64,000 nucleotides of DNA from Methanocorpusculum vombati (GTDB lineage: Archaea; Halobacteriota; Methanomicrobia; Methanomicrobiales; Methanocorpusculaceae), in NCBI RefSeq assembly GCF_026891935.1, contig NZ_JAPTGC010000006.1:62001-126000 (forward strand), read 5' to 3'. A program made the translations under genes and the position numbers. This document shows, one piece after another, positions 1 to 8,525 of the stretch. Within the stretch, counting starts at the first letter, position 1, and each line of letters starts with the position of its first letter. The notes beneath the pieces are model-generated. The model worked only from the letters and a program-made list of their open reading frames with translations. It had not been told where the DNA came from and made no database searches.

Positions 1-498
1 ACCGACAACGTTGTTGACCTTGGTGCAGCCCCCGGCAGCTGGCTGCAGGTTCTCCGTACCATGACCGAGGGTCAGCTGCTCGGTGTTGACCTCAACCCCA
101 TTGTTCCGATGGAAAACGTCATCACCGTCACCGGGGATTTCACCACGCCTGAGATTCAGGAGAAAATCATGGAACATATGCCGCTCGTCAACGTTGTCGT
201 CTGCGACGCGGCCCCGCACCTCTCCGGTGCCAAAGCCTACGATCAGGCGCGGATCATGGCACTGAACGAGGACGCACTGCGGTTTGCCGAAAAACTCCTG
301 AAACAGGGCGGCAACTTTGTTATGAAATCTTTCCAGGGAACGGATTTCAACGAACTTCTTGAACTTGTCAAGGAACGCTTCTACTCTGTCCGGGTAATCC
401 GATCCACTGCAACCCGCAGGGGAAGCACCGAGTGCTATATTGTTGCAAAGAACTTTATCGGAGATGCTGATGACGACCGGAAAAAATCCAGTGAATAA
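1..498 (+). CDS. rlmE: 23S rRNA 2'-O-methyltransferase RlmE/FtsJ family (5' end missing)
   Basis: The reading frame is open from base 1, so the true start lies upstream of the window. Residues readable from base 1 give DLGAAPGSW, the SAM-binding motif I of RrmJ/FtsJ methyltransferases, followed by VDLNPI and CDAAPHLSG (motif IV region with the catalytic Asp) and a late FVMKSFQG segment holding the second catalytic Lys. The family 2'-O-methylates U2552 (E. coli numbering) of 23S rRNA. The 3' end overlaps the next gene, moaA, by about 30 nt in another frame, so the two are probably co-transcribed. Family assignment is secure; the exact target base is inferred. Confidence 0.92.
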   Translation, partial: TDNVVDLGAAPGSWLQVLRTMTEGQLLGVDLNPIVPMENVITVTGDFTTPEIQEKIMEHMPLVNVVVCDAAPHLSGAKAYDQARIMALNEDALRFAEKLLKQGGNFVMKSFQGTDFNELLELVKERFYSVRVIRSTATRRGSTECYIVAKNFIGDADDDRKKSSE

Positions 499-1441
499 CA
501 TTCTCACCGATACCTATGGCAGAACCATCACCAACGTGAGAATTGCCTTAACCAATACCTGTAACCTCCGGTGTATCTACTGCCATCACGAAGGTGAGGA
601 GATCAACGGCTGTACTGTAGGTGATCATCATATCCAGATGACCAAAGAGGAGATAGCCGAGCTGATCGGTGTCTTTGCAGAACTCGGTGTCACCACCATC
701 AAACTCACCGGAGGGGAACCGACGCTTCGTTCCGATCTTCTGGATATTATCAGATCCATTCCTCCGCACATTGAATCCTCAATGACCACCAACGGAACAC
801 TTCTTGAAAAAATGGCTGCCGATCTCAAGTCTGCCGGTCTCTCCCGCGTGAATGTCAGCCTTGACACCATGCGCCGCGACCGGTATCAGAAGATTACCGG
901 CCGCGACCTTCTGCCGAATGTCCTTGCAGGAATTGATGCGGCGCTTGCTGTTGGTCTCACGCCGGTCAAACTCAATATGGTTATCCTCAAAGGAATCAAT
1001 GATGATGAAGTTGAGGAGTTCCTCTCCTATGTCCGGGGCAAAGAAAATATTATTCTCCAGATTATCGAACTGATGGACGTCAACGGCTGGGCCGATCACA
1101 TCGATCACGTGGAAGATGTCATCCGCGGAAACGCAAACGTCGTCGGAGATCTGGAAAAAGACATTGCATCCCGCTCAACCCAGGTCACCACCCGCAGGAT
1201 GCACCACCGCAGAAAGTACTGTCTGGACGGTGCCGAAGTGGAGGTGGTGCGGCCGATGCATAATCTGGAGTTCTGTGCAAACTGTAACCGCCTCCGGGTT
1301 ACCTCCGACGGGAAACTCAAACCGTGTCTCCTCCGCACCGGAAACGAAGTGGACATCCGGGGTCTTCATGGGGATGAGCTGAAGGCGGCAATCGCACAGG
1401 CTGTGCAGAACCGCTCCCCGTACTTTGCCAAACAGGTCTGA
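464..1441 (+). CDS. moaA: GTP 3',8-cyclase MoaA
   Basis: Radical SAM enzyme that makes the first intermediate of molybdopterin (Mo/W cofactor) synthesis from GTP, needed by formylmethanofuran dehydrogenase in methanogens (family knowledge). The sequence shows the N-terminal cluster motif CNLRCIYC, a GGEP motif, and a C-terminal second cluster around CANCNRLR and KPCLL. About 325 residues, normal for the family. Two start codons, 464 and 470, both overlap the end of rlmE; the further upstream ATG at 440 would add residues without homology. No other mo-genes are adjacent, so it looks translationally coupled to rlmE rather than part of a moa cluster. Confidence 0.93.
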   Translation: MLMTTGKNPVNNILTDTYGRTITNVRIALTNTCNLRCIYCHHEGEEINGCTVGDHHIQMTKEEIAELIGVFAELGVTTIKLTGGEPTLRSDLLDIIRSIPPHIESSMTTNGTLLEKMAADLKSAGLSRVNVSLDTMRRDRYQKITGRDLLPNVLAGIDAALAVGLTPVKLNMVILKGINDDEVEEFLSYVRGKENIILQIIELMDVNGWADHIDHVEDVIRGNANVVGDLEKDIASRSTQVTTRRMHHRRKYCLDGAEVEVVRPMHNLEFCANCNRLRVTSDGKLKPCLLRTGNEVDIRGLHGDELKAAIAQAVQNRSPYFAKQV

Positions 1442-1564
1442 CATACGCAGGAGTGGAAATGTCCGCACCCGCGCATGCGGTATGAATGACCCGTATCCTT
1501 ACCCTGACGGCTGAAGATGCCGGGTCTCCTGCCGCGGGGTTTTCCCTGACCCGCCAGTCCCGGT

Positions 1565-1618
1565 CGGTTTTCCCCCGTTTCGGTCTGTTTTTCCTTCTCC
1601 CCGGAGTAGTGACACACC
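1565..1618. terminator. T-rich stretch downstream of moaA
   Basis: The moaA-to-glutamine-synthetase gap contains several runs of 4-5 T on the plus strand between about 1565 and 1605. Archaeal transcription can end at such oligo-T tracts without a hairpin. Weak assignment. Confidence 0.35.
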
Positions 1619-1632
1619 TTCGCATGGTTGAG

Positions 1633-1640
1633 TATTTATG
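1633..1640 (+). promoter_or_regulatory. TATA box for glutamine-synthetase-like gene
   Basis: The octamer TATTTATG is centred about 28 nt before the ATG at 1665. The upstream alternative ATG at 1638 lies inside this box, so 1665 is the better start and the mRNA would be nearly leaderless. Confidence 0.5.
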
Positions 1641-1664
1641 CAGTCCGTTCGAATAGTTACGGCA

Positions 1665-3167
1665 ATGAATGATTCAGAAGTACTGATGAATCCCAATGAT
1701 CTGGTACAGTTCCTGAAGAAAAATCCTGCTGATTTTACGAAGGAGGACATCGTCCGTTTCTGCGAGGAAAATGCAATCGAGATGGTGAACTTCCGTTACG
1801 TTGCAGGCGACGGAAAACTCAAGACATTGAATTTTGTTATCTCTTCCAAAGAATATCTGGATACTATTCTGTCCGACGGCGAGCGTGTGGACGGCAGCAA
1901 CATCTTCCCGTTCATCGAGGCGGGCAGTTCTGATCTGTATGTTGTTCCGCGCTACAGCACGGCATTTGTGGATCCGTTTGCGGAAGTGCCGACACTTGAC
2001 ATTCTCTGTTCCTATTATGACAACGAGGGAAAGCCGCTTGCCTCCTCTCCGGAGTACATTCTGCGCTGTGCGCGCGATGCATTTAAGAAGAACACCGGCA
2101 TGGACTTCAAGTGTCTGGGCGAGCTTGAATACTACGTAATCTGTCCTGAAGAAGATCTCTATCCCGGACTGGACCAGAAAGGCTACCATGCGTCCGGCCC
2201 CTTCTGCAAGTTTGAAGAGATGCGCACCGAAGCAATGCTGATGGTTGCCCGTGCGGGCGGCCAGATCAAGTACGGCCACTCGGAGGTCGGCTGCTTCACC
2301 AAGGACGGTTACTACTACGAACAGCACGAGATTGAGTTCCTGCCAACCGATCCGGTTCTTGCCGTTGAGCAGATTGTGATCGCAAAGTGGGCACTGCGGA
2401 TGCTGGGTTACAAGTACGGTGTTGAGGTCTCCTACGCACCGAAGATCACCGTCGGCAAGGCCGGTTCCGGTCTGCACTTCCACATGCTTGCCGAGAAGAA
2501 CGGCAAGAACATGATGGTCAAGGACGGCCGGCTTTCCGACACGGCAAAGAGGATGATTGCAGGAATTCTGAGTGTCGGCGATGCGGTTACGGCGTTCGGC
2601 AACCCGATCCCGACCTCCTACCTGCGGCTGGTTCCGCATCAGGAAGCACCAACCTACATCTGCTGGGGCGACCGCAACCGGTCGGTTGTTGTCCGCGTGC
2701 CGCTCGGATGGACAGGCTCGACCGATATGGCAGCCGAGGCAAACTTTGGCATTCACCGCAGGGCAAACAAGGCATCCAAACAGACGTTTGAGTACCGTGT
2801 GGCCGACGGTGCAGCCGATATCTACGAAACAGTTGCCTGCCTGATTATCGGTGCGATGCACGGCCTTGCCATGCCCGATGCACTGGAACAGGCGAAGAAG
2901 CTGTATGCAAGCGGCAACATCTTCAACAAAGAGTATGCGGCCTTCTTAAAGACGCTGCGCCAGCTTCCGACCTGCTGTGACGAGTCGGCGGATGTGCTTC
3001 TTGCAAAGCGTGCGCTCTTTGAGGCGGACGGCATCTTCCCCGCAGGCGTCATTGATGCACAGGCAAAGAAGCTGAAGGCATTCGGTGACAAGGGATTATC
3101 CGACAGTCTGCTTGGCAACACGGATGCGTTCGCCGAGGTTGTTGCACGCTACCTCCACGTGGCGTAA
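1665..3167 (+). CDS. Glutamine synthetase family protein (divergent, about 500 aa)
   Basis: Homologue of glutamine synthetase; ATP-dependent glutamate/ammonia ligase is the family reaction, but the substrate here is uncertain. Recognisable GS signatures are LGELEYYV (metal-binding Glu), YEQHEIEFLP, GSGLHFH (ATP/metal site), and PTSYLRLVPHQEAPTY followed by NRSVVVRVP. The classic DGSS loop appears only in altered form (VDGSN). It is about 60 residues longer than the canonical enzyme encoded at 46027-47355 in the same window and differs from it throughout, so it is not a recent duplicate. Start 1665 fits the TATA box; 1686 is an alternative. It may be a gamma-glutamyl ligase with another amine, or a second ammonia-assimilating enzyme. 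Confidence 0.85.
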   Translation: MNDSEVLMNPNDLVQFLKKNPADFTKEDIVRFCEENAIEMVNFRYVAGDGKLKTLNFVISSKEYLDTILSDGERVDGSNIFPFIEAGSSDLYVVPRYSTAFVDPFAEVPTLDILCSYYDNEGKPLASSPEYILRCARDAFKKNTGMDFKCLGELEYYVICPEEDLYPGLDQKGYHASGPFCKFEEMRTEAMLMVARAGGQIKYGHSEVGCFTKDGYYYEQHEIEFLPTDPVLAVEQIVIAKWALRMLGYKYGVEVSYAPKITVGKAGSGLHFHMLAEKNGKNMMVKDGRLSDTAKRMIAGILSVGDAVTAFGNPIPTSYLRLVPHQEAPTYICWGDRNRSVVVRVPLGWTGSTDMAAEANFGIHRRANKASKQTFEYRVADGAADIYETVACLIIGAMHGLAMPDALEQAKKLYASGNIFNKEYAAFLKTLRQLPTCCDESADVLLAKRALFEADGIFPAGVIDAQAKKLKAFGDKGLSDSLLGNTDAFAEVVARYLHVA

Positions 3168-3192
3168 CCCGTTTCTTCCTCTTTTTTTGATC

Positions 3193-4290
3193 ATGCGGCG
3201 TGCAAAGAATGTGCAGTATCCGGCACTCATCCTTAGCTCTGTGGCAGGTGAGATTACCGTCAGGCTCACGTTTCCGTTCCGTCACCTGAACCACAGTTTT
3301 ACCATTGCAGTGCCGCGTGTACTGTATGAAGGTGCACGATCATCGGGAAAGACCGCGCGTGTTCCCGCAGGCATCGGTGATGCCTGGCTTGCCGGATATT
3401 ACACAGCGTTTACCTCTGATCCGGCGCTTGTGCCGTTTTACCGGATACTGCTGTCGGAACTCCGGAACATCCGCTCGTCCCAAAACTACGATGATGATGC
3501 GTATCTTGAACTGATTGCCGCGTTTGTACAGTCGATCCCGTATGATACGGAAAAGGTGGCCGCAATCGATCGCGCTCCGCGGTTTCCGGTGGAGACGGTA
3601 GTAGACGGCAGGGGCATATGCAGCGACAAGTCTCTGCTGCTTGCAGGGCTTCTTGCCCACGAGGGATACGCGGCAGCGGTTCTGCACTTTACTCCGGAAA
3701 ATCATCTCGCGGTCGGGATTCCCGTACCGGACGGATACGATTTTCGCGGCTGCGGGTGTGCGGTGATCGAGTCAACGGCTCTCGGGTATGTAGGAGATGC
3801 CGAGGGTACGTTTCCGTCAGGTGACGGCAGGGTCAGAACGCTTGCATCCCGCCCGAAGGTATTCTTTGTGGGGCACGGGTCGAAGCGGTACGGAAGTATT
3901 GCCGAGGTGTCCAGAATTCTTTCGGTCCGTTCCGCTCTGCGGGAGAAGCTTGCGGAAGACGGTTCGTTTGTACGGGAGATTCGATCCAAAGAGGCGACGA
4001 TCTCCCGCATCAGAGAAGAGTTATCGGCATCGCGCACCCGGATTGAGGTGCTTGAGGCGGAGACGGCAGAACTTTCGAAAGATGCTGGGGAGTTCGCCGC
4101 GGCATATGCGGTGTACAAAAAAGCGGTTGAGGATCATAATGCCGGGGTTGTCCTGCTTGCCGGAAAAATCCGGCGCTACAACCAGCTTGTCGATGAGTAC
4201 AACCGGCTTGCCGAAGCACTTGCATTTCTTCAGCACAACCGCCTGGACCGGCCTGCGGTCTTTGCACGGATACGCTATCTGCGGATCTGA
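3193..4290 (+). CDS. Transglutaminase-like protease-fold protein with C-terminal coiled coil
   Basis: A 365-residue protein. The middle part carries the transglutaminase/papain-like core: GRGICSDKSLLLAGLL supplies the putative nucleophilic Cys, NHLAVGI the His, and a following ESTALGY region the third position (normally Asp, here less clear). An upstream segment, FVQSIPYDTEK, matches the helix that commonly precedes this core. Residues about 255-330 are rich in E, R, K and A with heptad spacing and should form a coiled coil. No signal peptide is evident. The ATG at 3193 is chosen because earlier in-frame codons overlap the preceding gene. Neighbour is convergent with the radical SAM gene. Activity (protease, transglutaminase or inactive scaffold) cannot be told from sequence. 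Confidence 0.7.
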   Translation: MRRAKNVQYPALILSSVAGEITVRLTFPFRHLNHSFTIAVPRVLYEGARSSGKTARVPAGIGDAWLAGYYTAFTSDPALVPFYRILLSELRNIRSSQNYDDDAYLELIAAFVQSIPYDTEKVAAIDRAPRFPVETVVDGRGICSDKSLLLAGLLAHEGYAAAVLHFTPENHLAVGIPVPDGYDFRGCGCAVIESTALGYVGDAEGTFPSGDGRVRTLASRPKVFFVGHGSKRYGSIAEVSRILSVRSALREKLAEDGSFVREIRSKEATISRIREELSASRTRIEVLEAETAELSKDAGEFAAAYAVYKKAVEDHNAGVVLLAGKIRRYNQLVDEYNRLAEALAFLQHNRLDRPAVFARIRYLRI

Positions 4291-4314
4291 AATGACCCCA
4301 ACCATTCAAAAAAA

Positions 4315-5772
4315 TTATGCCTGTTCAGCCGCGGGCTCTGCCGCAGGCGAGGCATGGGTCACTTTCAGTGCAGTGTAGTATGCCATGTTGTTGATGCAGC
4401 CGGGGTCGGGTCCCAGCGGGTTGCCGAAGTAGCCGTAGGCACGTGCCCGGCATCCGCCGCAGTGATAGCGATACTCGCAGGAACCACAGGAACCTTCGGT
4501 TTTGTCCTTGTTTCTGAGATCGGCGAACAGGGGATCATGTTTCCACAGTTCCTCCAGATCACTTGTGCGTACATTTCCCACGGTTTTGGGGAAGAACACG
4601 CACGGATCGATGTCTCCGTTCGCTCGGATTGCCATGTAGAACCGGCCTGCACCGCATCCGCCCACAAACTCCGTCAGACTGAACAGACTTTCGCTGACCT
4701 CCTGATTGCAGAAATGTGTCGGTACCATTACCTGGCCGCAGGCCAGGGACTGCTGCAGGGCAACCCGCGCAAACTGCGGTGCGGTGGTCAGCACCTGACA
4801 GTCTGAGGTTCTGTTCTTCTCATAGAGCATATGTAAGAGTTCCTCGCGTTCCTGCGGGCTGAGATCCTTTTCCATCATGTCCTGTCCCCTTCCCGTCGGC
4901 ACAAAATTGTAGGCCATTACCCAGTTGACGCCGAGATCGCTGCAGAGGTCGATGATGTTTGGGATCTGATCATAGTTTTCCTTTGTTGCGGTCGTGGAAA
5001 TGTTGACAAAAAATCCTGCGTTAACGGCATTTTTTATCCCTTCGATCGTCCGGTCAAATGCTCCCGGGATTCCGCGGAACTCATCATGCGTCTTTGCATC
5101 CGCTCCGTCGATGCTGATCTGCACATACTCGGCACCCGCTTTGCGGAGTTCTTCGGTACGCTTGGGGGTGATCAGCGTTCCGTTCGTTGCAAGGGCAACA
5201 TAGATTCCCTGATCCCGTGCATGACTGATGAGCTGCAGAATGTCCGGACGTGAGAGCGGTTCACCGCCGGAGAAGGCAATCACGGCAACACCGAGTTTTG
5301 CCAGGCGATCGATCAGGTTCAGTGCTTCTTCGGTGGTCAGTTCATCGTCAAGTGCCTTCCCGGCGGATGCGTAGCAGTGGCGGCAACGGAGATTGCACCG
5401 GTGGGTAACGTCCCAGACCACCTGAAACGGTGCTCCCGGAACAAACGGACGGCGGACACCAAACTCTGCGATACCTTTCATCACCGATACGAGGCCTTTG
5501 CGCCAGTAGGTATTTTGGAACGTCTTTTTGATCTCCTCTTCGGAAACACCAAAGTTGCGTGCCCCGGTCCGGATAATGAAGGCCGTTTCGCGGGATGCCC
5601 TGCGGCATTTCGGGCATACGTCATCCCGTAATCCAAGATAGTGTTCAAGGGCGATTTCCAGACGGTTTCCTCCGCACTCTTCACATTCCGGACTCATTCC
5701 GGCGATGATCCGCCGTGACAGGGGATTACCCAGTAAGACGCTGAGAATATTGATGCTTGTCTCTGTTTCCAT
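4315..5772 (-). CDS. Radical SAM/SPASM domain protein with N-terminal zinc-ribbon-like segment
   Basis: About 485 residues from the ATG at 5772. The N-terminus has two Cys pairs (CEEC near residue 30 and CPKC near 53) that look like a small metal-binding module. The radical SAM motif is CNLRCRHC, followed by FSGGEPL. The C-terminal SPASM region has many Cys residues (CGAGRFY, DPCVFFP, CGSCEYRYHCGGCRARA, PGC) for auxiliary Fe-S clusters. This layout is shared by maturases of peptides and by AhbC/AhbD-type haem-pathway enzymes; I cannot say which. No small precursor peptide is obvious next to it. Upstream codons in this frame read through AT-rich DNA and were rejected as start. Confidence 0.85.
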   Translation of the reverse strand: METETSINILSVLLGNPLSRRIIAGMSPECEECGGNRLEIALEHYLGLRDDVCPKCRRASRETAFIIRTGARNFGVSEEEIKKTFQNTYWRKGLVSVMKGIAEFGVRRPFVPGAPFQVVWDVTHRCNLRCRHCYASAGKALDDELTTEEALNLIDRLAKLGVAVIAFSGGEPLSRPDILQLISHARDQGIYVALATNGTLITPKRTEELRKAGAEYVQISIDGADAKTHDEFRGIPGAFDRTIEGIKNAVNAGFFVNISTTATKENYDQIPNIIDLCSDLGVNWVMAYNFVPTGRGQDMMEKDLSPQEREELLHMLYEKNRTSDCQVLTTAPQFARVALQQSLACGQVMVPTHFCNQEVSESLFSLTEFVGGCGAGRFYMAIRANGDIDPCVFFPKTVGNVRTSDLEELWKHDPLFADLRNKDKTEGSCGSCEYRYHCGGCRARAYGYFGNPLGPDPGCINNMAYYTALKVTHASPAAEPAAEQA

Positions 5773-5955
5773 ATCAATCACTATTACAGGAAACATCGGT
5801 TTCGCAGTAATAAATATCGATGGAAGGTGACAAAAACCCGATAAACAAATATATTTAGGAGATATTTTTCGGCAAGACACATCACTTATCAATATTTGGA
5901 AGACGACAAAAAAGAAAGGCAGACAGTACCGGTACAACCGGCTCCCGAAAAAAGT

Positions 5956-6921
5956 TCACGGGGCAAGTCCGGTCTTCACAAACCGGGCAAGCAGTGCATC
6001 CATCTGAATATCCGCATCCGCCCCTTCGCTTAAGCGGAAATCGGTTTCTCCGAGACTATCGATCAGCGAGACCTTCAGTTTGCGATCCAGTGATGCCGAG
6101 GTGGAGATTGTCCGGTACATCTGGTTGAGCAGTTCGTTTGGTGCAATGCCGCGATCATACATCAGCGTCCGCAATGTCCTCTCCGCCGTTTCAAAGTCAC
6201 CGGAAAGTGCGACCGATACAAGGTCTTCGATCTCCTCGGGTTTTGCGTTTGAGGTGATCGCATAGACGTTCTCCGCGGTCACGACATCAGACACAATCGC
6301 TGCGCCCTGTAAGGCGTTGATTGCCTTTCGCATATCTCCCTGGGCAATATAGGTGATCGCCGCATATGCATTCTCCTCAATGGTGATGCCTTCTGTTTCT
6401 GCAATGCGGCGCATCTCCTCCGTGATCGCCGCATCGTCCAGAGGCCGGAACCGGTAGATGGCACAGCGGCTCTGAATCGGGTCGATGATCTTTGACGAGT
6501 AGTTGCAGGAGAGAATAAACCGGCAGGTCTCTGCATAGTTCTCCATCGTCCGGCGGAGTGCGGCCTGCGCATCCTGGGTCAGTGCATCCGCCTCATCCAG
6601 AAACAGAATCTTAAACGTCGCATCGCCGAGAGGCGACGTCCGGGCGAACTGTTTGATCTGGTTGCGGACCACATCGATACCGCGTTCATCAGAAGCGTTC
6701 AGTTCACGGAAGTTCATGCTCCAGGTATCGCCGAACATTTCACGCGCCAGCGCAACCGCACAGGTTGTCTTGCCAACGCCCGCAGACCCGGTAAACAACA
6801 GGTGGGGAAGTGCCCTGCTCTTTACGTACGACTGCAGCCGCTCAACGATCTCCCGCTGTCCGGCAACCTCCGAGAGGTTGCGCGGACGGTATTTTTCGAT
6901 CCAGATGCCGGGGGACTCCAT
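5956..6921 (-). CDS. rfcS: Replication factor C small subunit
   Basis: AAA+ clamp-loader subunit that loads PCNA onto primed DNA. Motifs: IEKYRP at the start, Walker [10 protein letters not shown], Walker [13 protein letters not shown] motif QSRCAIYRF (arginine finger region), then the C-terminal oligomerisation domain. 321 residues, the usual length for the archaeal small subunit. It is divergently oriented to the RPA-associated gene at 7014, with a 92-nt shared upstream region containing a dyad. Confidence 0.97.
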   Translation of the reverse strand: MESPGIWIEKYRPRNLSEVAGQREIVERLQSYVKSRALPHLLFTGSAGVGKTTCAVALAREMFGDTWSMNFRELNASDERGIDVVRNQIKQFARTSPLGDATFKILFLDEADALTQDAQAALRRTMENYAETCRFILSCNYSSKIIDPIQSRCAIYRFRPLDDAAITEEMRRIAETEGITIEENAYAAITYIAQGDMRKAINALQGAAIVSDVVTAENVYAITSNAKPEEIEDLVSVALSGDFETAERTLRTLMYDRGIAPNELLNQMYRTISTSASLDRKLKVSLIDSLGETDFRLSEGADADIQMDALLARFVKTGLAP

Positions 6922-6952
6922 AGTACCTATCCTTTTGGGCGTGCAACGGAAT

Positions 6953-7013
6953 AATTTCTTGTATTGGCGTTCCCAAACAAACTTACCGCCAAAATACCAA
7001 TAGTACAGAAATT
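6953..7013. promoter_or_regulatory. Imperfect dyad between rfcS and the RPA-associated gene
   Basis: Arms at 6953-6967 and 6997-7013 pair imperfectly (AATTTCT, GTA and TTGG elements recur in inverted order), with an inner inverted TTGGCG/CGCCAA pair. The distal arm abuts the ATG at 7014. It may be an operator shared by the two divergent replication/repair genes or an RNA hairpin. Confidence 0.4.
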
Positions 7014-7757
7014 ATGGAACTGCCGAATCACCATCCCCCCTCGCGAATGCCTGCTGCTGCATGCCTTACCGCATGGGAACTGACCGGCGGAAACCTTTCG
7101 GCAGTTTCCGGCGGAGGGTTTCGTACGCCCTACGGCACGTTCTCCGACACCATCTTCTTTGCAGGGACACTTACCGAAAAGATTCTGAGAAACAATCAGC
7201 CGTCATCCCTCCGTGTAAGCGATCCGACCGGTGTACTCACCCTCTCTCTCCCGCCGCAGAATCCCGCCCTGATCCGTGCGGCTGACGCACTCGATACTCC
7301 CTGCTTTGTGGCGGTCACCGCAACCGTGAAACTCCGGGCCTATGCCGGAAAAACCTACCTCGAACTGCTCCCCGACCTCCTTCTTCCCGCCGACCGGAAA
7401 ATGCGGGACGCATGGCTGTGCTGCGCAGCAGCAGGTGCACTTGCGCGTCTCGCTGCACTTCCCCCCTCACCCGGACGAAAGGAGTTTGCAGATGTTCTCG
7501 TAAACGCCCTTGCAAACGTCCGGGACGATGAACCCGTCTCTGTTCCGGTACAGGAAACACCGTCCGCGGTCACGGACGTTCAGCTGCTTGCCGTCATCAC
7601 CGAACTCTCCGGCAAAAAAGGAGCGCCAATCGCTGACGTCATCACCCGTGCGGGAACGCTCGGCATGACCGAAACCGACTGCAAGGCCGCCCTTGCACGC
7701 CTGATGGAGGAGGGAGAGTGCTACACGCCGACCACCGAACTCATCAAAGTTGCCTGA
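7014..7757 (+). CDS. RPA-associated OB-fold protein (COG3390-like)
   Basis: 247 residues. Residues about 45-130 read as an OB-fold with alternating hydrophobic strands (SDTIFFAGTLTEK, SLRVSDPTGVLTLSL, FVAVTATVKLRAY), followed by an Ala-rich helical middle and a C-terminal winged-helix-like part (VITELSGKKGAPIADVITRAGTLGMTE written across residues 190-220). This architecture matches archaeal proteins encoded near RPA genes and thought to assist single-stranded-DNA binding. Here the partner RPA gene is not adjacent; instead it leads an apparent operon with a PdeM-like phosphoesterase (6-nt gap) and an Lhr helicase. Confidence 0.7.
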   Translation: MELPNHHPPSRMPAAACLTAWELTGGNLSAVSGGGFRTPYGTFSDTIFFAGTLTEKILRNNQPSSLRVSDPTGVLTLSLPPQNPALIRAADALDTPCFVAVTATVKLRAYAGKTYLELLPDLLLPADRKMRDAWLCCAAAGALARLAALPPSPGRKEFADVLVNALANVRDDEPVSVPVQETPSAVTDVQLLAVITELSGKKGAPIADVITRAGTLGMTETDCKAALARLMEEGECYTPTTELIKVA

Positions 7758-7763
7758 ACACAA

Positions 7764-8525
7764 ATGTCAATAACCCCGGAATTCTATCCTGCCGGACCGG
7801 CTGTTCTCATCGAACGAAAGGACCGGACGCTGGTCATCGCCGACCCTCACTTCGGCGTCGAAGCCGATCTGCACCGCCGCGGTCTCCACTTTCAGAGCGG
7901 AACCGCGTCCCGGCTTTCCCGGCTTCTGGCAATCATTGAGGAAAGCGAACCCGACTACCTCGTCGTCCTGGGTGACCTCAAACACATGATCCCCTACGTA
8001 ACCTATCAGGAGAAAAACGAAGTTCCGGTAGTCCTCAAAAAGATTCGAGATCTGACTGAGTTCCGGCTTGCTCCCGGCAACCATGACACGGGCTTGGAAA
8101 AATATCTCCAAAAAGATGAGCTGCTCCCCGCAAACGGAGCTGTCATCGACGGATGCGGCTACATGCACGGTCATACTATCCCCGCGCCCGAACTTGCCGG
8201 AAAACTCATTCTTTGCGGTCATCATCACCCGGTCGTCAACATCTACGACGAGGTCGGCTGTTCGCTCCGCGGAACACCCGGCTACCTCCTTGCCGAACTC
8301 GACGGAGCTGCAGTTGATCTTCCGGAGACCACCGCCGCAACCCGCGTACTTCTCGTCCCTGCCTTCTATGAACTTGCCGGCGGCCTTGACGTCCGGCTGA
8401 TTCCGGGAAACAAAATCTCCCCGATTGCAAAAGCGATCAAAACCGATACCGCCGAGGTGTTTCTCAAAGACGGCACCTACGTTGACACCTGGGAAAACCT
8501 CACCCCCGACCCGGAGGATGCATGA
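7764..8525 (+). CDS. PdeM-like metallophosphoesterase
   Basis: 253 residues of the calcineurin-type metallophosphoesterase fold: IADPHFG (first metal ligands), VVLGDLKH, GNHDTG and CGHHHP provide the conserved metal-binding His/Asp residues. Bacterial relatives (PdeM) are encoded beside a helicase of the Lhr type and a DNA ligase in the ligase-associated repair cluster. Here the stop codon overlaps the Lhr helicase start by 4 nt (ATGA), which gives translational coupling, but no ligase gene is nearby. Likely a DNA phosphodiesterase/endonuclease working with the helicase (inference from context). Confidence 0.85.
   Translation: MSITPEFYPAGPAVLIERKDRTLVIADPHFGVEADLHRRGLHFQSGTASRLSRLLAIIEESEPDYLVVLGDLKHMIPYVTYQEKNEVPVVLKKIRDLTEFRLAPGNHDTGLEKYLQKDELLPANGAVIDGCGYMHGHTIPAPELAGKLILCGHHHPVVNIYDEVGCSLRGTPGYLLAELDGAAVDLPETTAATRVLLVPAFYELAGGLDVRLIPGNKISPIAKAIKTDTAEVFLKDGTYVDTWENLTPDPEDA

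Noticed and set aside
1674-2861. 395-codon frame opposite the glutamine-synthetase-like gene
   Set aside because: Antisense to a gene with clear GS motifs; composition is shadow-like.
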